Assembly (NCBI GenBank): GCA_024404275.1
Contig: JAKSQG010000074.1
Span: 1-8,573, forward strand
From: Clostridia bacterium
GTDB lineage: Bacteria > Bacillota > Clostridia > Christensenellales > Aristaeellaceae
Direction of reading: 5' to 3'
DNA length: 8,573 nt
Each line of letters starts with the position of its first letter. Position 1 is the first letter of the stretch. The notes beneath the pieces were generated by a model. That model searched no databases. It had not been told where the DNA came from and saw only the letters and a list, made by a program, of their open reading frames with translations. This document shows positions 5,781 through 8,573 of the stretch, one piece after another. A program made the position numbers and the translations under genes.

Positions 5781-7067
5781 TCAAGCGGCGGGAGCGGCAA
5801 TGATCTTCAGTTCTACGGTCATGTCGATGTATTCGCCTTCCGCCAGTTCACTGATGTATTCCGCGGTCAGAATGTTTTCGCTGCGGTACACCTTGACGGC
5901 AAGGACATCGCCGGCTTTGTAAGTGGAGAGCAGGTTGACCAGCTCGGTGTGGCTGGTAATGACGGTTCCATCGACTTCCACGATGATATCGCCTTCCTGA
6001 ATGCCGGCGGCCTCGGCGGGAGAGCCGGCATCCACTGCCTTGACATAAGCGCCGTTGGGCAGCATGCCCTGGGCAACCGCGCTGTTGCTGGTAGACAAGG
6101 TGGTGACGGTAATGCCCATGCGGGGCTTATCGGCGGTATCAGCGGCCACGGTGTTCTTTTCGCTGCCATCGGTCGTGGTGATCTTGGCAGGGTCATACAG
6201 GCGCAGCGCTTCCTCCACAAGGGGCTTGGCAACGTTGATCGGGATGCACATGCCGATGTTGTCCACATCCGCGGAGGAATACCAGGAGGTGGTGTACTTC
6301 ATGGAGGGAATACCCATCAGCTGGCCCAGCACGTTGAACATGCCGCCGCCGGAGTTGCCGCTGTTGATGGCGGCGTCCACCTGGATCATGGAGTTGCTGA
6401 TCGTGGTCTTGCGTCCGTATTTATCGGTGCTGCGGGATTCCACATTGCGCTCCAGGGAGGAGACGATGCCCACGGTGGTGGAGCGGAAGAAATCAGCGCC
6501 CAGAGGGTTGCCGATCACGATGGCCCATTCACCCACCTGCAGGCTGTCGCTGTCACCCATGGGGGCGGCGGGCAGCTTGCAATCAGGGGCGAGCAGCACG
6601 GCGATGTCTTTTTCTTCGCTGTACACGACGACTTCAGCCGCGTATTCGTTTTCGCCGTCCCACACGGTGACGCGGGAGGCGCCCTCGACCACGTGGTAGT
6701 TGGTCAGAATGTGACCGTAGGCGGTGACGACGGTGCCGCTGCCGGTGCCGTAAAGCTTTTCGGTCTTGTTGTTATCGCCGCGGTTGCCATAGCCGTAGCC
6801 AAAGCCGAAACCGAAGCCATAGCCAAAGTCATTGGGATAAGAGGAAACCATCTGGTAGTTGCGGACCAGGACAACACTATCCTTCACGGCGGCGACCGCG
6901 GAGGTGAAGGGGCTGCTGATCTGGGAAGCGTCAGTGGTGGTGTTGATGATGCTGCCGATTTCTTCTTCCGTCAGCGTCGTGGCGCCGGAAGCGTGGATGC
7001 AGGCGCTCATGGCAAGGGACAGGGTCAGGACAAGGACGAGGACGAGGGTGAGTTTTTTGCGGGTCAT
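5781..7067 (-). CDS. HtrA/DegP-like trypsin-fold serine protease with one PDZ domain
   Basis: An envelope protease of the S1C family, involved in degrading or handling misfolded exported proteins. The 428-residue protein begins with a KK-positive, Leu/Val-rich signal segment (4-20) ending in LAMSAC. Cys23 could be a lipoprotein attachment site with an imperfect lipobox, or cleavage could fall nearby. The protease domain (about 52-290) has His125 in LTNYHVVEGA, Asp154 in EEKDIAVLL and Ser239 in NSGNSGGGMFN. A single PDZ domain (about 315-420) includes AVDAGSPAEAAGIQEGDIIV. Between the first strand and GTGSGTVV, at the LA-loop position, sits an aromatic-glycine tract (81-94). The usual Pro after GNSGG is Gly here. 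AAGGAG lies nine bases before the ATG. It is transcribed alone, convergent with azlCD, with no two-component system adjacent. Family is certain; the physiological target is unknown. Confidence 0.95.
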   Translation of the reverse strand: MTRKKLTLVLVLVLTLSLAMSACIHASGATTLTEEEIGSIINTTTDASQISSPFTSAVAAVKDSVVLVRNYQMVSSYPNDFGYGFGFGFGYGYGNRGDNNKTEKLYGTGSGTVVTAYGHILTNYHVVEGASRVTVWDGENEYAAEVVVYSEEKDIAVLLAPDCKLPAAPMGDSDSLQVGEWAIVIGNPLGADFFRSTTVGIVSSLERNVESRSTDKYGRKTTISNSMIQVDAAINSGNSGGGMFNVLGQLMGIPSMKYTTSWYSSADVDNIGMCIPINVAKPLVEEALRLYDPAKITTTDGSEKNTVAADTADKPRMGITVTTLSTSNSAVAQGMLPNGAYVKAVDAGSPAEAAGIQEGDIIVEVDGTVITSHTELVNLLSTYKAGDVLAVKVYRSENILTAEYISELAEGEYIDMTVELKIIAAPAA

Positions 7068-7105
7068 TATTGTTTTCTCCTTTCGGTTTGAAATTTCAGA
7101 CAGGA

Positions 7106-7137
7106 ATGATGTTCTTTCCCGAACACAATGACATCAT
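7106..7137. promoter_or_regulatory. Nested inverted repeats upstream of htrA
   Basis: ATGATGT (7106-7112) and ACATCAT (7131-7137) form a perfect 7-bp inverted repeat 18 bases apart. Overlapping the left half-site and inside the right one lies TGTTC (7110-7114)-N6-GAACA (7121-7125). The minus-strand TATGAT within the right half-site resembles a -10 box but has no good -35 in front of it. This could be an operator or a leader structure for htrA; no known regulator motif is matched. Confidence 0.35.
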
Positions 7138-7189
7138 AACCCCGAATTATTACCTTTGCGTGAACAGAATATGAATTTGCACGCATTTC

Positions 7190-7218
7190 TTGCGATTCCG
7201 GCAGACGGATGTTACAAT
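7190..7218 (+). promoter_or_regulatory. Promoter of alaX
   Basis: TTGCGA (7190-7195, four of six) and TACAAT (7213-7218, five of six) lie 17 bases apart. A TG at 7210-7211 makes an extended -10 element. Transcription should start near 7225, leaving about 20 bases before the ATG. The spacing and extended -10 make this a reasonable call. Confidence 0.68.
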
Positions 7219-7244
7219 GTTGACAAAGAAGGAGCTTTTGAAAG

Positions 7245-8423
7245 ATGATGACAGACAGACTGTATTATGATAACGCGTATCTGACCAGTTTTGAAGCAAT
7301 TGTGGTGGAAGTAAGCGGGGATAGAGTGGCGTTGGACCGCTCTGCCTTTTATCCGCTGTCGGGGGGACAGCTGTGTGATACCGGTCGCCTTGTTTGGGAG
7401 GGCGGCGAAGCCGACGTGACCGATGTGACGGTGGAAAACGGTGTGGTGTGGCACAAGCTGAGCGAACTGCCGCCTGTGGGGACAAAAGTAAAGGGAAAGA
7501 TCGACTGGGAACAGCGTTTTGAGTACATGCAGCAGCACGCGGCGGATCATATGATCGCCGGGGCGGCGTGGCAGCAGCTGGAGGGTGTGACCAGTGGTCT
7601 GCACATGGGCAAGGAAGTCAGCAGTAGTGATATGGCACTGCCCGGCGGGCGCACGCGTATCAGCCCGGAAGAGCTGAAGCTGCTGGAAGAGACCGTGAAT
7701 GAGCGTGTACAGCATTGTGACCCCATCCGCTGCTGGTTTCCTTCGGCGGAAGAACTGGAGACGCTGCCCCTGCGAAAAAAGCCCACGGTGACGGAGCATA
7801 TCCGCATTGTGGCCATGGGCGACTATGAAATGGTGGCGTGCGGCGGTACGCATCCCCGCACGACGGGCGAGATCGGACCGGTGCATATTATTTCCTGCGT
7901 GCCGGCACGCGGCAACATGCGCGTGACCTTTGTGGCGGGCATGCGGGCGGTAAAGTATCTGAGGAAGGCAGCGGACTGTGCCGCAAAGCTTTGCACGGCG
8001 CTGTCGGCGGATATGGATACTGCGGAAGAAAGCCTGCGCCATGAGCGTGAAACGCGGGCGGAGAGCGACAAGCATTTGCGGGTGCTGCTGACGGAAGCGG
8101 CGGTGGAAAAGGTGCTGGCAAGCGCTGTATCCGTACAGGGCGGCAAGGTATGTGCGGCGCACATTCCTTTTGCGGACAGGGACATTCTGCAGCGCACAGC
8201 GGTGAGAATGATCAGTGATGATGATACGGCGGTGCTGCTCAGCTGCCCGCAGGGGGAAGGACGTGCGCTGGTGTTTGCCCGCGGCAAGGCGTTCCCGGCG
8301 GATATGGCGGCGCTGCTGAGAGCCTCGGGGGCTCGTGGCGGCGGCAAGCCGGACATGGCGCAGGGCTCCGCGGCAGACGGCGCAGCAGAACAGAACGCGT
8401 ACGAGAAGCTGACGGGAAAGTGA
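7245..8423 (+). CDS. Alanyl-tRNA editing protein AlaX-L (AlaX with DHHA1 domain)
   Basis: A free-standing relative of the alanyl-tRNA synthetase editing region. It hydrolyses Ser-tRNA(Ala), and possibly Gly-tRNA(Ala), in the cytoplasm to prevent mistranslation. The 392-residue length fits the long AlaX form. The N-terminal beta domain shows DRSAFYPLSGGQLCDTG (31-47). The editing core has the zinc ligands His98 and His102 in QQHAADHMI and Cys199 and His203 in ACGGTHPRTTGEIG, plus GLHMGKEVSS (118-127). A probable helical linker with many charged residues (about 235-290) leads to a DHHA1 domain ending in GARGGGKPDMAQGSA (362-376). The HAADH motif departs from the more common HTxQH form. AAGGAG (7229-7234) lies ten bases before ATG 7245; a second ATG at 7248 is less well spaced. 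The gene appears monocistronic. Confidence 0.94.
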   Translation: MMTDRLYYDNAYLTSFEAIVVEVSGDRVALDRSAFYPLSGGQLCDTGRLVWEGGEADVTDVTVENGVVWHKLSELPPVGTKVKGKIDWEQRFEYMQQHAADHMIAGAAWQQLEGVTSGLHMGKEVSSSDMALPGGRTRISPEELKLLEETVNERVQHCDPIRCWFPSAEELETLPLRKKPTVTEHIRIVAMGDYEMVACGGTHPRTTGEIGPVHIISCVPARGNMRVTFVAGMRAVKYLRKAADCAAKLCTALSADMDTAEESLRHERETRAESDKHLRVLLTEAAVEKVLASAVSVQGGKVCAAHIPFADRDILQRTAVRMISDDDTAVLLSCPQGEGRALVFARGKAFPADMAALLRASGARGGGKPDMAQGSAADGAAEQNAYEKLTGK

Positions 8424-8429
8424 CGATTA

Positions 8430-8475
8430 GCAGGGGAACCACGCTTTCCGAAGCCGGAAAGCATGGTTCCCCTGC
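8430..8475. repeat. Long near-perfect hairpin downstream of alaX
   Basis: GCAGGGGAACCA (8430-8441) pairs with TGGTTCCCCTGC (8464-8475). After one C-A mismatch, GCTTTCCG (8443-8450) pairs with CGGAAAGC (8455-8462) around the loop AAGC. That is 20 Watson-Crick pairs in a 46-base element starting six bases after the alaX stop. No T-tract follows, so it is not a classical terminator. It could be an mRNA 3'-end stabiliser, an interspersed palindromic repeat, or part of a compound terminator. Confidence 0.7.
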
Positions 8476-8507
8476 ACCCTTCCGAGAAAGGGCAAAACGA
8501 TTTTATA

Positions 8508-8568
8508 ACAAAACACCCTTACACTACTGTTTGGCGTTTGCCATCAATGGTGTAAGGGTGCTTTTTGT
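8508..8568. terminator. Terminator-like hairpin at the right window edge
   Basis: CACCCTTACAC (8514-8524) pairs with GTGTAAGGGTG (8550-8560), extended inward by one wobble and one A-T pair. The loop contains a mini-hairpin, TGGC (8532-8535) with GCCA (8540-8543). On the plus strand C and five T follow. On the minus strand the stem is followed by TTTTGTTATAAAA. It can therefore end alaX transcription and possibly a convergent gene beyond the window. The loop is longer than in typical terminators. Confidence 0.7.
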
Positions 8569-8573
8569 ATGAG

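Noticed and set aside
7003..7060. Direct repeats of a GGACRAGGAC-like unit
   Set aside because: They are explained by alternating Leu/Val codons of the HtrA signal segment read on the other strand, not an independent repeat element.
5625..7091. 488-codon open frame on the plus strand over azlD and htrA
   Set aside because: It is a mirror of the htrA coding strand, with Gly/His/Val-rich low-complexity translation and no ribosome site. It also runs through the azlD terminator.
7110..7125. LexA (SOS) box
   Set aside because: The Gram-positive LexA box has GAAC before GTTC with a four-base gap. Here the half-sites are in the opposite order with a six-base gap.
7212..8162. 316-codon minus-strand open frame inside alaX
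   Set aside because: It is antisense to alaX, whose zinc motifs and DHHA1 motif are intact. The translation is His/Arg-rich without family features.

Overview
The window reads as an ordinary chromosomal stretch of a Gram-positive Clostridia-type bacterium. The evidence is strong AAGGAG-type ribosome binding sites, sigma-A promoters with near-consensus boxes, intrinsic terminators with T-tracts, a moderately GC-rich and densely packed layout, and gene families typical of gut Clostridia (short ProB, DUF1653 protein, AraM-type glycerol-1-phosphate dehydrogenase, AlaX-L). Assignment to an order such as Oscillospirales or Christensenellales is inference. I see no phage, IS, CRISPR, tRNA or rRNA genes.

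Layout: 1-318 is the C-terminal end of a PepC/bleomycin-hydrolase-type aminopeptidase, closed by a terminator at 335-369. A perfect consensus promoter (375-403) starts a four-gene forward operon, proB-proA-DUF1653-egsA/araM (439-4107). It ends at a bidirectional terminator (4111-4144) shared with a convergent HIT-family hydrolase gene (4155-4538, minus). A compact divergent promoter region (4564-4633) serves the HIT gene leftward and the azlC-azlD transporter pair rightward (4662-5728). A terminator at 5741-5770 separates azlD from a convergent, membrane-anchored or secreted HtrA-like protease with one PDZ domain (5781-7067, minus). From the htrA/alaX intergenic region, alaX-L (alanyl-tRNA editing hydrolase, 7245-8423) runs rightward. 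It is followed by a long near-perfect hairpin and a terminator-like second hairpin up to the window edge.

Functionally, ProB and ProA perform the first two steps of proline synthesis from glutamate. The same transcript should also yield a small DUF1653 protein and an archaeal-type sn-glycerol-1-phosphate dehydrogenase. The reason for that grouping is unknown. AzlCD would export branched-chain amino acids, AlaX-L would clear mischarged tRNA(Ala), and HtrA would handle envelope protein quality control. Most of the window is housekeeping. The less ordinary points are the G1P dehydrogenase in a proline operon, the aromatic-glycine tract and altered serine motif in HtrA, and the hairpin cluster after alaX. 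I did not find convincing evidence of a previously undescribed system.
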